A stretch of DNA of 64,000 nucleotides. It comes from Yponomeuta sedellus (taxonomy: Eukaryota > Arthropoda > Insecta > Lepidoptera > Yponomeutidae). Under the pieces are notes generated by a model. The model was given only the letters and a program-made list of their open reading frames with translations, made no database searches and was not told the DNA's origin. The number at the start of each line of letters is the position of its first letter. Position 1 is the first letter of the stretch. Positions 39,822-50,077 of this stretch are shown here, one piece after another. The DNA is taken from assembly GCA_934045075.1 (NCBI GenBank), contig OW203721.1:24796181-24860180 (forward strand), in the 5' to 3' direction. Both the position numbers and the translations under genes were made by a program.

Positions 39822-40312
39822 TTCAAATTTTCCTGAGACGAGGCACTTGTCTGAAATCTTGCACTGTACTACGCATTACAGCTTTTCTTACGTAAGATGA
39901 TTATCTAATATTACAAACAAAACTATACATAAGACTATTGTTATTAGTAAAAACATTATTGTGTTTGATGGTGGCTTCGGCCTTTAATGTATAAACAATG
40001 AATCCAGAAATAAGAGGTAAATATGACGTGCAGTGATAGAAAACAGTTAGATCACTCCGAATTGTATGAGGTAATTATTCTGCTACGGGATAGTATTTTC
40101 TTTACTTTAAAATAACTTTTCAAGCAATCCGCCCGAAGTTCAGCCAAAAAGTCAAAAGGCAAGTTTGAGTGCAAAAGTCAAGGGGACTGTTAAATGGCCC
40201 TAATTTATTTCTCTCGCAAAAATATTACCGAATCGGGTTTAAATGTATGTCGAATTCCGGGTATGTAAGTCAGTAATTACACAGTGAAATACTGATTTTG
40301 TAAACATAATTA
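39822..40312. other. Upstream flank of the lipase gene
   Basis: No gene. Should hold the promoter of 38460-39821. A TTTCAGAC motif on the minus strand (about 39848-39856) is the only initiator-like site I noticed. Confidence 0.4.
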
Positions 40313-40945
40313 CGCAGCCGCTGACCTTCTCTCAGGGAGAGTTTACAGGTTTGATTACAACGCGTGGCCAAAGCGGATTGGCAATTTCAAAAAATAAAGT
40401 AGTTAATTATTTCAAAAAAATCAAGTTTCCACGTTGTTTTCCGTAGCTTCTAACGTAGCTTACCGAATTAGGTACTATCAGCTATACTAATTGTGTTAAC
40501 CTGCAACTTTCGAGCTACACGTTATCAACCTGATTCCGAATTCAACTTCTTCGCATTCTCAGAATTCACATTCACGTCATACGACACGGAATCAAGTAAG
40601 TGAATCCGGAATGAAGTTGATAATAACAGCATTGCTTACTGTTTTATCAATGAATAGCTGACTCACGCAGCTTCACCCTTATGACATTTAAAATGATAGA
40701 ATAAAGGAATTTTGCACTTAAGCTTACTGCTGGATGTGAGACAAAACATTTTTGCGGTGGAAACAAACGGATTTTAACATTTTAGGAGTGTTTTAAAAAG
40801 GCTGAAGCACTAAATATAAGAACATGCTACAAAATATTTTTTGTTCAAACAAATTGTTCTACCCTCTTGAACGAATTTGGGAAAAGAAACTTTGATATAT
40901 ATTTTATTGGCGTAGTAGAATGCATTGGCCTCTGCATGTACGTAA
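40313..40945. other. No gene; TF fragment at left
   Basis: 40313-40395 has TF-like sequence in minus orientation (CCGCTGACCTTCTCTCAGGG, TTTGATTACAACGCGTGGCC). The remainder has no coding ORF. Confidence 0.55.
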
Positions 40946-41030
40946 TGAGATGATTTATACAGCGTCCAGTGGCATCTTCACTCACACTAGATGGATGAAG
41001 GGACCACTTGAACAGTGTAGTAGAATATTT
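40946..41030 (-). mobile_element. TF2 SINE tail fragment
   Basis: AATGAGATGATTTATACAGC, GTCCAGTGGCATCTTCACTC, CACTAGATGGATGAAGGGAC. Confidence 0.8.
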
Positions 41031-41159
41031 TAACAAATTTTCAGGAGAAGCAAGTGTGACCAACATCTTTAAGAGAAAACGTTTTGGAAAACGAGGCAAT
41101 CTGTTATTGCATAGTTCCAATAAAGAAAAATTTTGGAAAATTAAAAGTATATTACAATT

Positions 41160-41300
41160 GAAGTAAAATCTAATAAAAATAATCTAGTATTTTCTAAGGT
41201 TAACACGAGTCTTTGATAAGTTGACAACCGGTACGGGTGCGTTCCGAAAATAAATCCATAAATCCGTATAGAAACAGTTTTAATTATAATCTAATCTAAT
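41160..41300. repeat. Palindromic repeat L, fragment
   Basis: AGTATTTTCTAAGGTTAACA with CGAGTC, then ATAAATCCGTATAGAAACAG: the reverse of the L end at 54001-54040, plus the opposite end. Confidence 0.65.
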
Positions 41301-42191
41301 AATCTATAAAGCCAATAAAAAGTTTTCACTTATAAAAATATTTTAGAAGAATATGCCTAATGCCTAAGGACATATAAAATCAAAATTTCGCTCACAACAA
41401 AACAAAATATAATAGAATAAGTACATATTAGATTATTCATGGATTACAAAATACAACTTTTTACCAAATTTAATCCTAGGTACTAACGATAGAAGTTAAA
41501 AAGGAAAATATTATTGACTCCCCTTTTCAAATACCCAGGAGGAAAAAAACGAAATACTCCGTTACAAATCATTAGCCCCGCGCAAACCATAATAGCCTAG
41601 ACTAGCTCAAACGGTAAGAGACGTTGCTTAGCGACAGGCTCAAGTAGTCTCAACTCTCAAATCTCAATTCACCTACGTAGAGGGCGCCACGCACGGCTCT
41701 GTGTGCGTTTGGCAGCGAGTGCTTACTTGTGTGGCTGTGTGTGTGCGATGCGTCCGTGCCTTTCTGTAGAGGTTATGTAGCGTGGCGTATATTCGTGAGA
41801 CTACTTCAAGGGTTTTATTTATAAAAACGAGGAGTTATCCGCGGTGGGCACGCGTGGTGATAACGCCCTGAGAGTATCTCTCTCTCGGAAAAAATTATGT
41901 GCCCTGCAGTGAGACATTTGTCTGCATAATAATTTACATAGTGTAAATGTATAGACGATTCCTTAAAACAGTCGAGAAACGCAGAATAAAATAGTTCGTA
42001 GAAAATATAAAATATTTATTCGTTGATTTTTTCTTAGCTGTCTTATTTTACAGTATATACAGTAACTGGAGTCTTCTTTTAAGCATGTAGGTAATGCCTG
42101 TGCTAGATGACACCGCTCATTAAAACAGTGTAATGTGTTCATTTGAGACGTTCGTACAAGAAAGAAATAATAATAACAAATTTAACTAAAC
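41301..42191. other. No gene; TF tail fragment inside
   Basis: 41838-41925 is a TF tail (TCCGCGGTGGGCACGCGTGG, GAGTATCTCTCTCTCGG). 41640-41800 is GC-richer (GCGCCACGCACGGCTCTGTG) but has no ORF. Confidence 0.55.
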
Positions 42192-42560
42192 GTTTAATCG
42201 CTCGTAGCCCCGGCTGCCAGAGTGATCTTAAACGACCACAAAGGATAAGCAACATAGGGCGCGTTCAGTGCATAGATCATCAGTGACCATCCATCACTAA
42301 TGCTAGTGGCATTTTTTCGAACGGTTTCTGGGTTTGCAAGGCACGTTAAGCAGTTGGTGCCGGGTGCCGTCGATAGATGGCAGTCGTTAAGCCAAGTCAA
42401 AGGCCTTAGGGCGGCTAGAAAACTTCTGACAGTAGGGCCAGCCACTAGTCTTGCAAGCCTCTACCAAGCAGGACTTGGCCCCTGTGGTTTGGCCTATACC
42501 TTCCTCAGGGAAGAGACCCGTGCCCCTCAGTGGGGACATAATGGGTTGATGATAATGACC
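42192..42560 (+). mobile_element. S5 SINE (GAT-tail subfamily)
   Basis: Head CGCTCGTAGCCCCGGCTGCC, control region GATAAGCAACATAGGGCGCG then CAGTGACC. Central CGTTAAGCAGTTGGTGCCGG, tail GGGGACATAATGGGTTGATG then ATAATG. This subfamily head keeps a 5S-like GATAAGCAACATNGGGCGCG stretch. Confidence 0.88.
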
Positions 42561-42574
42561 AAATGTATGTTTGT

Positions 42575-42630
42575 ATCTGTGTGTGTGTGTATGTGTGTGT
42601 ATATTGTGTGTGTATTTCTGTGTATTCATG
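42575..42630. repeat. TG microsatellite
   Basis: Short GT/TATG-rich stretch between two oppositely oriented S5 copies. Confidence 0.85.
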
Positions 42631-42796
42631 TGTCACACGGCTTAGCATGCTTTGCGAGGCACGGAAACGCCCGTAAAATATGCCACTAGCGGTAGTCACG
42701 GGACGGTGGCCCACCCAGTACCTGACCGCGCCTGCTGTTGCTTAACGTAAGTGATTGATTCCCATTACTCGGTTCCACTAGGCCACGAGCGTTTCT
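42631..42796 (-). mobile_element. S5 SINE, head part
   Basis: GGCTTAGCATGCTTTGCGAG, CACTAGCGGTAGTCACGGGA, CCAGTACCTGACCGCGCCTG, GGCCACGAGCG. Opposite to the copy just before it. Confidence 0.88.
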
Positions 42797-43011
42797 AATA
42801 AAATATTGAATAGATCGGTATTTCTAGCTAATTATGTCCGCGTACTCGTATTGACACTGTTTACGTTACCACAGTAGCTGTTTAGTGTCCTAAAGCAATG
42901 ACTGCATTGATGACGATGAAGGAAAACCAGCGCAGGAGTTGTCTGCTTCTCCAGCACATGCTTAACCAGCAATTAAATATAGCAGTGTTGTGTCGGCCTA
43001 GAGAATAGCAC
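42797..43011. other. No gene seen
   Basis: Short unique stretch. Confidence 0.5.
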
Positions 43012-43232
43012 CAACCCAAATTCTTCCCGCGGGTGTCGTAAAAGGCGACTTAGGGACTCAAACCGGAGGGTTTGAGTCCCTTAGTCGCGATCCAAACACC
43101 AAACTGCGATCCCTAACCCGCATGCCCAGCGTGGGGATTATGGGCATTACCTCCTAATGATGGCACAGCCTTTTGTTGATTTGGGGAGGGCTATGTCCAG
43201 CAGTGGACTAATATTAGCCTGAAGAAGAAGAA
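43012..43232 (+). mobile_element. C-family repeat with internal foldback
   Basis: TTCTTCCCGCGGGTGTCGTA at left, RTE-like tail GGGCTATGTCCAGCAGTGGA at right. 43045-43088 is a hairpin (GCGACTTAGGGACTCAAACC, loop GGAG, reverse complement with one mismatch) replacing the usual CAGCAGCGCCCCC part. Confidence 0.9.
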
Positions 43233-43312
43233 ATATAGCAGTGAAGTAAAATGCCACTTTCAAGTCAGTCCACGATAAACCGCCGCCGTGTATTTATGTT
43301 TAGCATTTTTGT

Positions 43313-44163
43313 ATTCGATATCAACCCTTGATATCCCCTACTGTTGGGGCACGGGTCTCTTCCTGCATCGTGGGAAGGTTAGGCCATACTCCACCACGGG
43401 GGCCAAGTCCGGGTTGGTGGAGGATTGTAAGACAGTGGCGGGCCTTACTGTAAAGCCCGCAGTACACAATGGCCCATGCTGGCCCACTGCTCGCCATTGC
43501 CAATTGTAGGCCACGATCACTTGCTGTTTACACAATGGCGCGTGGCTCATTTCTGTCTGGCAAACCACTTGCGATGGACGTGGAAGTAGTTGCGTTGCAA
43601 TTTATTTACTATTTATTTATTTACAAGTATTACAGAAGTACCTATATATATGTACAACAACAAAGGTATTAAAAAAATATGGCGCAAAAGGCGCAAAATT
43701 ACGGGCTCAGATTGATATAAATAAAAAAAAACTTGAAGGTCAATTGACTGAACGATGGGCCACTGTTTAATCAGGGATGGGCCACGATCCTTTGAAGTGC
43801 GCCCAAAAAACCGACAACTGTCCGATTGCGCGCCACGATAGGCAATTGTCCGCCACTGCACACCATTACCCCGAGTACACAATGGCAATGGCGAGCAGTG
43901 GGCCATGATGGACCATTGTGTACTGGCCGCATTAGAAGTTATCAAATCGCCCATAAGGCCTTTGACATGGCTTAACGACTGCCTTTACATGACAGCCGGC
44001 ACCAACGGCTTAAAGTGCCTTGCGAAGCACGTAGGCGCTCGGAAAAATGCCACTAGTGGTAGTCACGGGACGGTCACCCATCCTGCACCTGACCGCGCCT
44101 GTTGTTGCTTAACTCAAGTGATTGATTCCAATCGCTTGGTTCAGTTAGCCCACGAGCGCTTCT
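43313..44163 (-). mobile_element. S5 SINE, full length, split by a 484-bp transposon
   Basis: 43313-43450 is the tail half (TTCGATATCAACCC to GCGGGCCTTACTG) and 43935-44163 the head half (AGAAGTTATCAAATCGCCC to CCACGAGCGCTT). Nothing is missing, so the insertion is younger than the SINE. Confidence 0.92.
43451..43934. mobile_element. Terminal-inverted-repeat DNA transposon, non-autonomous
   Basis: Ends TAAAGCCCGCAGTACACAAT and, reversed, TAATGCGGCCAGTACACAAT, both continuing GG.CCAT..TGGCCCACTGCTCGCCATTG. The inverted ends are about 48 bp. The flanking TAA/TTA could be a 3-bp target duplication (TWA, as in Harbinger) with one change. No transposase. Confidence 0.88.
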
Positions 44164-44689
44164 ATCATTTACGTAAAGACTATTCCGGATACTGAGTCTG
44201 AACCCTTTTGCATTTACCGTATTTTCAAATTGTTTCTTTGTGCTCTATGTTGATTGCCTGCTGTTACTTAACCTAAGTCTATATATCTATCTAAGTGATT
44301 GATTCCCATCATTCAGTTCCTGTCTCGGCAAGGCCGAGAAAGTACATGCTGAATATTTACAATGAGACCTAATTATGAGACACAATCGGCCGACAGCACT
44401 GCGCAGTCGTTCCGGCCGAAATAAGAAAACAAGAGAATAATTTGTAAAGGAGATTTGCATTTAGTTCCAGCCCGCAGGAGGGTACGGGATTGTTTGGTTA
44501 GAATCTCTTTATTGTAGAAAACTTTTCGCAGCGTACAAAAATTGGTTTTTAATGTTAACCAGCTGGGGAGGCAGGACTCAGTATACAAGGTGTAAAGAAT
44601 CCCCTAATTTTCCCATTAACTTTCAGTTCTGTTTTTAAATATAAACTGTTGATGGCAAAGGGAGAAACTTACATCGCGACAAAGTCAAT
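44164..44689. other. No gene; S5 head fragment
   Basis: 44255-44322 resembles an S5 head in minus orientation (CTGCTGTTACTTAACCTAAG, GATTGATTCCCATCATTC) with a TATC insertion. A minus ORF at 44373-44588 has no known domain. Confidence 0.5.
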
Positions 44690-44828
44690 TAAGATATGAT
44701 AATAATATTCTTTACTATACACCAAACAAAATAATTACACAGACAAATAGTTAGTTACAAAAGAAGAGGTACAATTGGCGAACTTATTGCTGATAGCAAT
44801 TTCTTCTAGGTTGGTAATTTCTTCTATA
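44690..44828 (-). mobile_element. Jockey/CR1-type LINE 3' tail
   Basis: ATAATATTCTTTACTATACA, AAGAAGAGGTACAATTGGCG, GCTGATAGCAATTTCTTCTA. Related to 11300-11420. Confidence 0.7.
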
Positions 44829-44942
44829 TTAATTCTATAGATGAAAGATTATTAACCAAACCGTTTAATCATATTAGTAAATATTCTTTTAGGTCTTTTG
44901 AGAAGCTTTTACAAATTTTGGTAATATATTTTTTAGAATAAT

Positions 44943-44948
44943 TTTATT
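44943..44948 (-). terminator. Probable polyadenylation signal of the upstream lipase
   Basis: TTTATT on the plus strand is AATAAA on the minus strand, 130 bp after the stop codon at 45078. A plausible distance; no other canonical signal lies between. Confidence 0.55.
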
Positions 44949-45077
44949 TGGGTATTAAAAAAAGCACTGTAACATTATATGGGCAAATTTACAACGCTTT
45001 ATATATGCTTGATAAACCTCTTCCACCCATGCAGGTTTGTTTCACAGAATCATTAATTCCTTTTCAAAACACATGCC

Positions 45078-46679
45078 CTATTTTTCATCAAACTCCCATT
45101 GAAAAGTTGGGATATCGTCGGCATTATCACGAGGACTAACCAAATCAAGTCCACTTTTTAATAGGCCAAGCACTTTGCAAAACACCACTTTTTCAGCTGC
45201 AGCGCCCCAAACAAACTCAGTGTGGCTGAAAGCTCTGACCACTTGATAAGTTATAGGATTTGGGAGGGCCAAGTAGAGTTTGTGAACGTTAGCTTCTGTA
45301 GCAAACGTATCGTCTTTAGAAGTTAATATAGCAATTGGCGCGGTCACTTGGTCCATGTCAAACGCGCTCCCATTAAACTGTTGGAAGCTGTTACTCCTTG
45401 CACATTCGGCGTAGTGCCTTATGATGTTGACAGATCCTCCAGAAGGTACAGCCCGATACACGTCTGCCTTCATACAGGGGTCCATCGTTCCTAGCATCGG
45501 TCCGGCTATGAAAAACAAGGTATTGGCACATGTAGTGCGTTTGCCAGTGCAGAGCTTACTGTTTTTCTCTAGCCACCAGGCTGGTAACTTTTTAAAAGGG
45601 GCTCGAAATCCGTTATTTACTATATCAGTTATATATGTCCGGTCGTGCTCTAGCAGCCTTGCTACGGCTTGTAAGGGATACAAATCTTCACTCATGAAGG
45701 CTAATGGGGCTAGAAATATAGCCATTCTTATGTAAGCGTTGTATCGAGGATTCACTGACAAAAGAGCCAGTAATGCCGTTGCGCCCATAGAATGCCCGAT
45801 GTAGTTCAATGTTACAGTTGTCTGTGAGGTTTCGGCCCCTACGATCTGGACAATATGATCTATAATGCCACGCACGTCATATTCTCCAATGTCCTGCCAT
45901 GAGAACTCCCAGTAACACGCCTGTGACTTATCACAATCTCCCAGCATACCGGTAGAGTAGAGGTTGCCTCTGGCGTTACCCAACCACACGTCGTATCCTG
46001 CGTCTATAAGTTTGAACACAAGTGATTTATTCTTGCCTAGCAGCAGCCAGTCGTCGGAGCTGCCAAAGAGGCCATGTTGAAGTAAAACTGGTTGTCTAAA
46101 CTCTTTCGTATCATTTTGAGGTAAGATCCTGAAAATAGTGAGGAGATATCCGTCTTCTCCGGTGACGGTGTGCTTTTCTAGGTGATATCCGTGGCAGTGT
46201 ATGCGATCCTGTGTGTATAGGAACCTTTTGGCATTGCTACGGCACCTGTCACACTTTTCGCCGTCCGGTGTTAGCGTTGGACGAGTTGATGTGACTTTGT
46301 TGACGAGTCTGTAGGTCCCATTTTGATTATTAGGCAAGCGCATTGTTATGGATGCTGGTACTGACTTTATTATGCTTATAAGTTCGTCTTGAGGAGTTTT
46401 AATTGTTACACGAGGATCTTCGTATTGTCCTAGCAGGGCTCTGACTGTGTTATTCTGGTCGATATAAAACCTTGGTGATCCAACCGACTCCACAATGGCC
46501 GAAGGGTTGCTTCTACGGACAGTGGGAATGTTGCTTTGGCCAGGCACGGTCGGGTTATAGGCTTCCGGGAATACTCGGTTGAAAAGTGGGTTCAATGTTT
46601 TCGCCACCCAAGTGAAGAACGACGATTCAGCGTCGAAGAAATTTGTCGCTACGAGCAACGTCAATAACAGTACCTTCAT
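45078..46679 (-). CDS. Secreted acid lipase (lipase 3 family), 533 aa, long N-terminal extension
   Basis: Predicted secreted lipase or esterase with the same fold as its neighbour at 38460. Signal peptide MKVLLLTLLVATNFFDAESS. Residues 21-158 are an extension absent from ordinary 400-residue family members and end with a CDRC pair (143-146). The acid-lipase N-terminal region starts near 162 (CHGYHLEKHTVTGEDGYLL). Oxyanion loop LQHGLFGSSDDW (200-211). Nucleophile elbow GHSMG with Ser297. Likely Asp457 (KDDTFA) and His486 (AFSHTEFVWG). Sequons at Asn76, 120, 189, 217 and 436, and ten cysteines, fit an extracellular protein. The 30-residue tail is acidic (DNADD, EFDEK). Uninterrupted frame, probably intronless. 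The start is supported by the signal peptide and by a promoter 31 bp upstream (46709-46742). All catalytic residues are intact. The substrate is not deducible; gut digestion of plant lipids is one possibility for the family. Confidence 0.96.
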   Translation of the reverse strand: MKVLLLTLLVATNFFDAESSFFTWVAKTLNPLFNRVFPEAYNPTVPGQSNIPTVRRSNPSAIVESVGSPRFYIDQNNTVRALLGQYEDPRVTIKTPQDELISIIKSVPASITMRLPNNQNGTYRLVNKVTSTRPTLTPDGEKCDRCRSNAKRFLYTQDRIHCHGYHLEKHTVTGEDGYLLTIFRILPQNDTKEFRQPVLLQHGLFGSSDDWLLLGKNKSLVFKLIDAGYDVWLGNARGNLYSTGMLGDCDKSQACYWEFSWQDIGEYDVRGIIDHIVQIVGAETSQTTVTLNYIGHSMGATALLALLSVNPRYNAYIRMAIFLAPLAFMSEDLYPLQAVARLLEHDRTYITDIVNNGFRAPFKKLPAWWLEKNSKLCTGKRTTCANTLFFIAGPMLGTMDPCMKADVYRAVPSGGSVNIIRHYAECARSNSFQQFNGSAFDMDQVTAPIAILTSKDDTFATEANVHKLYLALPNPITYQVVRAFSHTEFVWGAAAEKVVFCKVLGLLKSGLDLVSPRDNADDIPTFQWEFDEK

Positions 46680-46708
46680 TTTACAGCTGTCTCGAGAGTT
46701 ACTGCGGA

Positions 46709-46742
46709 ACTGACAATGTTATCAAAAAGTAATGCTTATATA
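46709..46742 (-). promoter_or_regulatory. Core promoter of the 533-aa lipase: TATA box and initiator
   Basis: Minus strand: TATATAAG at 46742-46735 and TCAGT initiator at 46713-46709. With +1 at the A (46711), the TATA box starts at -31, the classic spacing. The 5' UTR would be about 31 nt with no upstream ATG. Motifs are seen; use is inferred. Confidence 0.75.
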
Positions 46743-47377
46743 TTACAAGTTCTAGTTTCTTACTTGTGTTAAAGTGTTAATCTTTGCACACATATGTAGC
46801 TTTACCGTAGTCGTAATGTAGGGTTATTATTAAACATGATTTATTTATTCTTAAACACAATGTGACGTCGTTCACCCGTGCGGAAGGGTGCGTTGCGTCT
46901 ACTGAAGTACTATATGAAACAAAGACCTAGCATTTTTAGACAATCTATTGTCTAACTTACCAGGTGAATGACTGTGTTGATGTCACTATGAGCACTACTA
47001 TTACAATAGTGTTATTATAAACATTAGTGATATGCGGAGTGACAGCACTATTGCAATCTTTTCGTTTCTTGCTGGACGAATCATAAATTTATTGCACACG
47101 TAGGTATAGGCTCAGCACAGCGGCTTACATTCTACATTGTACATTGACATTCAGCAAACAGAATGTAAATTCTTTACGTTGAAATAAATTGATTTGAATT
47201 TGAATTTGCACTCTACAAATATCATGGTGAGTTGATTCCGCATTTAATAATTTAATTGGCTCCTTCGGCAATTTCGGTAAGAAATATAATAACTTTCTTA
47301 GTTAAGCATGTATTATTCATATGTATCTGAAATATTTGATTTATTTCTCCAATGTACTCGTATTGCTCCAGTCCATT
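46743..47377. other. Upstream flank of the lipase; no gene
   Basis: No recognised repeat in most of it. Contains GTGACGTCGTTCACCC near 46861. May hold enhancer elements, but none is evident. Confidence 0.45.
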
Positions 47378-47510
47378 CAAAGGTTGTCTGGAAGAGATCA
47401 CTTGTAGTGATAAGGCCGCCATCTGTACTCTTAGGTAAAGAAATTATCTGTGTAATTTCCTTTTTTATGTACAATGAAGTGTTCTCTATCCATCTATCTT
47501 AATAATTGTA
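47378..47510 (+). mobile_element. Jockey-type LINE 3' end with CTAT tail
   Basis: AAAGGTTGTCTGGAAGAGAT, CACTTGTAGTGATAAGGCCG, ATGAAGTGTTCTCTATCC. Same family as 8637. Confidence 0.8.
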
Positions 47511-47782
47511 TAGGTTCTATATACCTACGACATAGCATAGCGTAAAAGTTAGCAGTCGGAGTCGAGTTCGAAAGAACTTTCTTTCTTAACGACGTAAACA
47601 ATTTAAATCTAATGCAATATGCAGACCGAGACGAGGATCCCGTATCCCCCCCCCCCCCACTCCAGCCGCCCCTCCTACCTGGCGCGGTATAAAAAATTCA
47701 TCGGCCGCGGGCGAAAACAGAAACAAAACATAATAGAAGAACTTCAGCCATACGTCAGCCGGTTGGCATAGCAACTGTCAGG
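47511..47782. other. No gene; C-run
   Basis: Includes a run of about 12 C at 47647-47659 followed by CCAGCCGCCCC. The local minus ORF is low-complexity and not credible. Confidence 0.55.
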
Positions 47783-47885
47783 TATTGGACGTTACAAGTA
47801 ACACGAGGTGTCCATTTTAAAATCTAGATCATTTCGGGGAAAAGGGACAAAAAAAACTTCTTACTATCTATGTCTTCTCGGAGTC
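47783..47885 (-). mobile_element. Jockey/CR1-type LINE 3' UTR fragment
   Basis: GGACGTTACAAGTAACACGA, GTGTCCATTTTAAAATCTAG, ATCATTTCGGGGAAAAG. Confidence 0.75.
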
Positions 47886-47924
47886 TATTGATAGTTAACA
47901 AACAGAGAAAATTCTAAAACTGTT

Positions 47925-48072
47925 CGAATCCTGGCTGGGGACAAAAAAAAAACCCCAGGTCTTGGATGTTGACATGTTTGTAATGTCGTTGTTTCAGGTT
48001 CCCACGACACAGGTAATAATGTGGGGCCAGAAGCAATGTATGTAATGTTTTGTTATGTTAATGTTTTGTTAT
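47925..48072 (+). mobile_element. TD SINE, 5'-truncated
   Basis: GTTCGAATCCTGGCTGGGG, CCCAGGTCTTGGATGTTGAC, TTCCCACGACACAGG, GTGGGGCCAGAAGCAATGTA, tail ATGTTTTGTTATG. Confidence 0.85.
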
Positions 48073-48118
48073 GCTGTTGTTCTCATACTATGTCAACATA
48101 TCTCATTATTAAAAAAAA

Positions 48119-48258
48119 GTTGGAATCAATCACTTGAGTTAAGCAACAACAGGCGCGGTCAGGTTCAGGTTAGGTGACCGTTCCGTGACTACCGCTAGTG
48201 GCATTTTTTCGAGCGCTTCCGTGCTTTGCAAGGCACGTTAAGCCGTTGGTGCTGGCTC
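48119..48258 (+). mobile_element. S5 SINE, head part
   Basis: TTGGAATCAATCACTTGAGT, AAGCAACAACAGGCGCGGTC, then GCACGTTAAGCCGTTGGTGC. 3' truncated, which is unusual for target-primed insertion and suggests later deletion. Confidence 0.85.
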
Positions 48259-48715
48259 AATGCGTTAATAAACATGTGCAATTAATTCGTAGTGGATTAT
48301 TTACAGATGGAATGCAATTACAGATTTATTGTACCTACTGTAACGTTTTTTGAAACTCTATTGTGTTGCCATGGTAACTATAATCATATAAAAGGATTCT
48401 GTGGCGGTATACAGTCCGCCAGAACAGGTAGCTTCTTATAAATGACGAAAATAAACTGTGGTGAAAGCTGATATGCTGATACGATGTGACAAATAATTTA
48501 ACTAGCGATCGTCGCAAACACCGCCGTGCTAGCTTAGCGGGGTATTTTGCGGCTCCTCATACCTACCAATCTCCGTAAACATGACCCGAAATGACGCCGA
48601 TGTCTGGTCTGATAAAATCTAACGTACAAACGATATAGGTCAGTAAAAGTATAACGTATAGATAGAATATTCTTTATTGCACCCAGAAATAGTTCAGTGA
48701 AACTGAAATTTAAAT
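48259..48715. other. No gene; LINE tail trace
   Basis: 48660-48690 (GATAGAATATTCTTTATTGC) is a reverse LINE 3' tail. Otherwise unremarkable. Confidence 0.5.
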
Positions 48716-49118
48716 ATCATCGATATCGATATCAACCCTTGTATGTCCTTACTGCTGGGGCACGGGTCTCTTCCTGCATCGCAAGAATGTTAAGCCATAC
48801 TCCACCACGGGGGTCAAGTCCGGGTTGGCGGAGGATTGTAAGGCAGTGGCGGGCCTTACTGTCAGAAGTTATCAAGCCGCCCATAAGGCCTCCGACATGG
48901 CTTCTTTTTCTTCTTCTTCAGGCTATATCATGTAGTCCACTGCTAGACATAGCCCTCCTCTAATGTGCGCCATAGCGCCCTGTCTTCAGCTTGCCGCATC
49001 CAGCATCTGCCAGTATTGCTTAACGACTGCCATTACATGACAGCCAGCACCAACGGCTTAACATGCCTTGCCAAGCACGGAAGCGCTCGGAAAAATGCCA
49101 CTAGCGGTAGTCACATTT
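48716..49118 (-). mobile_element. S5 SINE, split by an RTE fragment
   Basis: 48716-48901 (tail with ATCGATATCGATATCAACCC) and 49019-49118. The gap holds an RTE 3' end. GGCTT/TGCTT at the two edges is a likely short target duplication. Confidence 0.9.
48902..49018 (-). mobile_element. RTE LINE 3' end
   Basis: TTTTTCTTCTTCTTCAGGCT, CCACTGCTAGACATAGCCCT, GCTTGCCGCATCCAGCATCT. 5'-truncated insertion inside the S5 SINE. Confidence 0.88.
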
Positions 49119-49584
49119 TAAAAATATCATCTTTTAACATATTTTATTGCACGTAAAATCGAGGTTTACATGCAATGTAAGCCCTGATATATTTGTATTT
49201 GTTACGTCCTTGTCTGGTGGTTACCATAGTGCAGTGTATCCAAGTTTTTTAAAGTGATTGTGTTCCGTGAAAGTTACTATTGTTATCGCTGTTTTACTAG
49301 GTATCTGTCGGAATAAATGTCCCGTGAACGTGAATTTTTGAAATACAATTACCGAACTTAATTATCACGAAAACTTTTGTATTACATCAAACTAAAACAA
49401 AGCAAACAATTTAAATGTATTTTTCATTATAGTTACAAAGATGGTCAGAGTGGAGTTTTTTTCCCGCTGCCTTTTTCTCCACTACAATACGGCAGCGGCT
49501 TACATTTTATACATGTATTATTTACGTTGAAATAAATTGATTTTATATTATTACATTATGTACCCTTACCTAAATGCGTCTCGG
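49119..49584. other. No gene seen
   Basis: AT-rich, featureless apart from two ACGTTGAAATAAATTGA-like LINE tail traces (cf. 47170 and 49520). Confidence 0.45.
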
Positions 49585-50012
49585 TTACCACCGCTCCTCA
49601 ATCGGAAGGTCGTGGGTTTGAATCCCGTCTTGTACCAACGACTGTATTTTCTAAGTGACGTATATTTGTGAATTTATAGTAGCAATACCACTCGCTAACT
49701 GTGAAGGAAAACATCGAGAGGAAATCCTAGTGTCTGATGTGTGAAAATACCTCAGCGCTTTCAACGTACAATAGCCCAAATATGAGGCAAAATGGGGAAA
49801 ATCTCAGGTTTAACTAACGTTCGTTTGTAAAGTTATAGTAGCCATTCCACTCGCTACTGAGAAGAAAAATACTGTGAGGAAACCTGAGTCTGTGATGTGC
49901 AACTACTTTAGCACTTGAAATTGCCACTCCGCGGTGGGCACGCGTGGTAATTAAGCCCAAACTGTCTCTCTGAGAGAAGGCCTGAGCCCTAGAACGTATA
50001 ATAGGCTACATA
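49585..50012 (+). mobile_element. Two adjacent TF SINEs
   Basis: 49585-49770 has head CTCAATCGGAAGGTCGTGGG then TTTGAATCCCG, and body CTCGCTAACTGTGAAGGAAA. 49808-50012 is a second, headless copy running to CTCTCTGAGAGAAGGCCTGA and ATAATAGGCTACATAA. Confidence 0.8.
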
Positions 50013-50077
50013 AAAACGCGTCAACTGCAAAGAAACTAACATATAGTTATCGGGGTGTATACTATTTTTATTTTTAA

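Noticed and set aside
42387..42714. His/Thr-rich ORFs
   Set aside because: Encoded by the TG microsatellite between two S5 SINEs.
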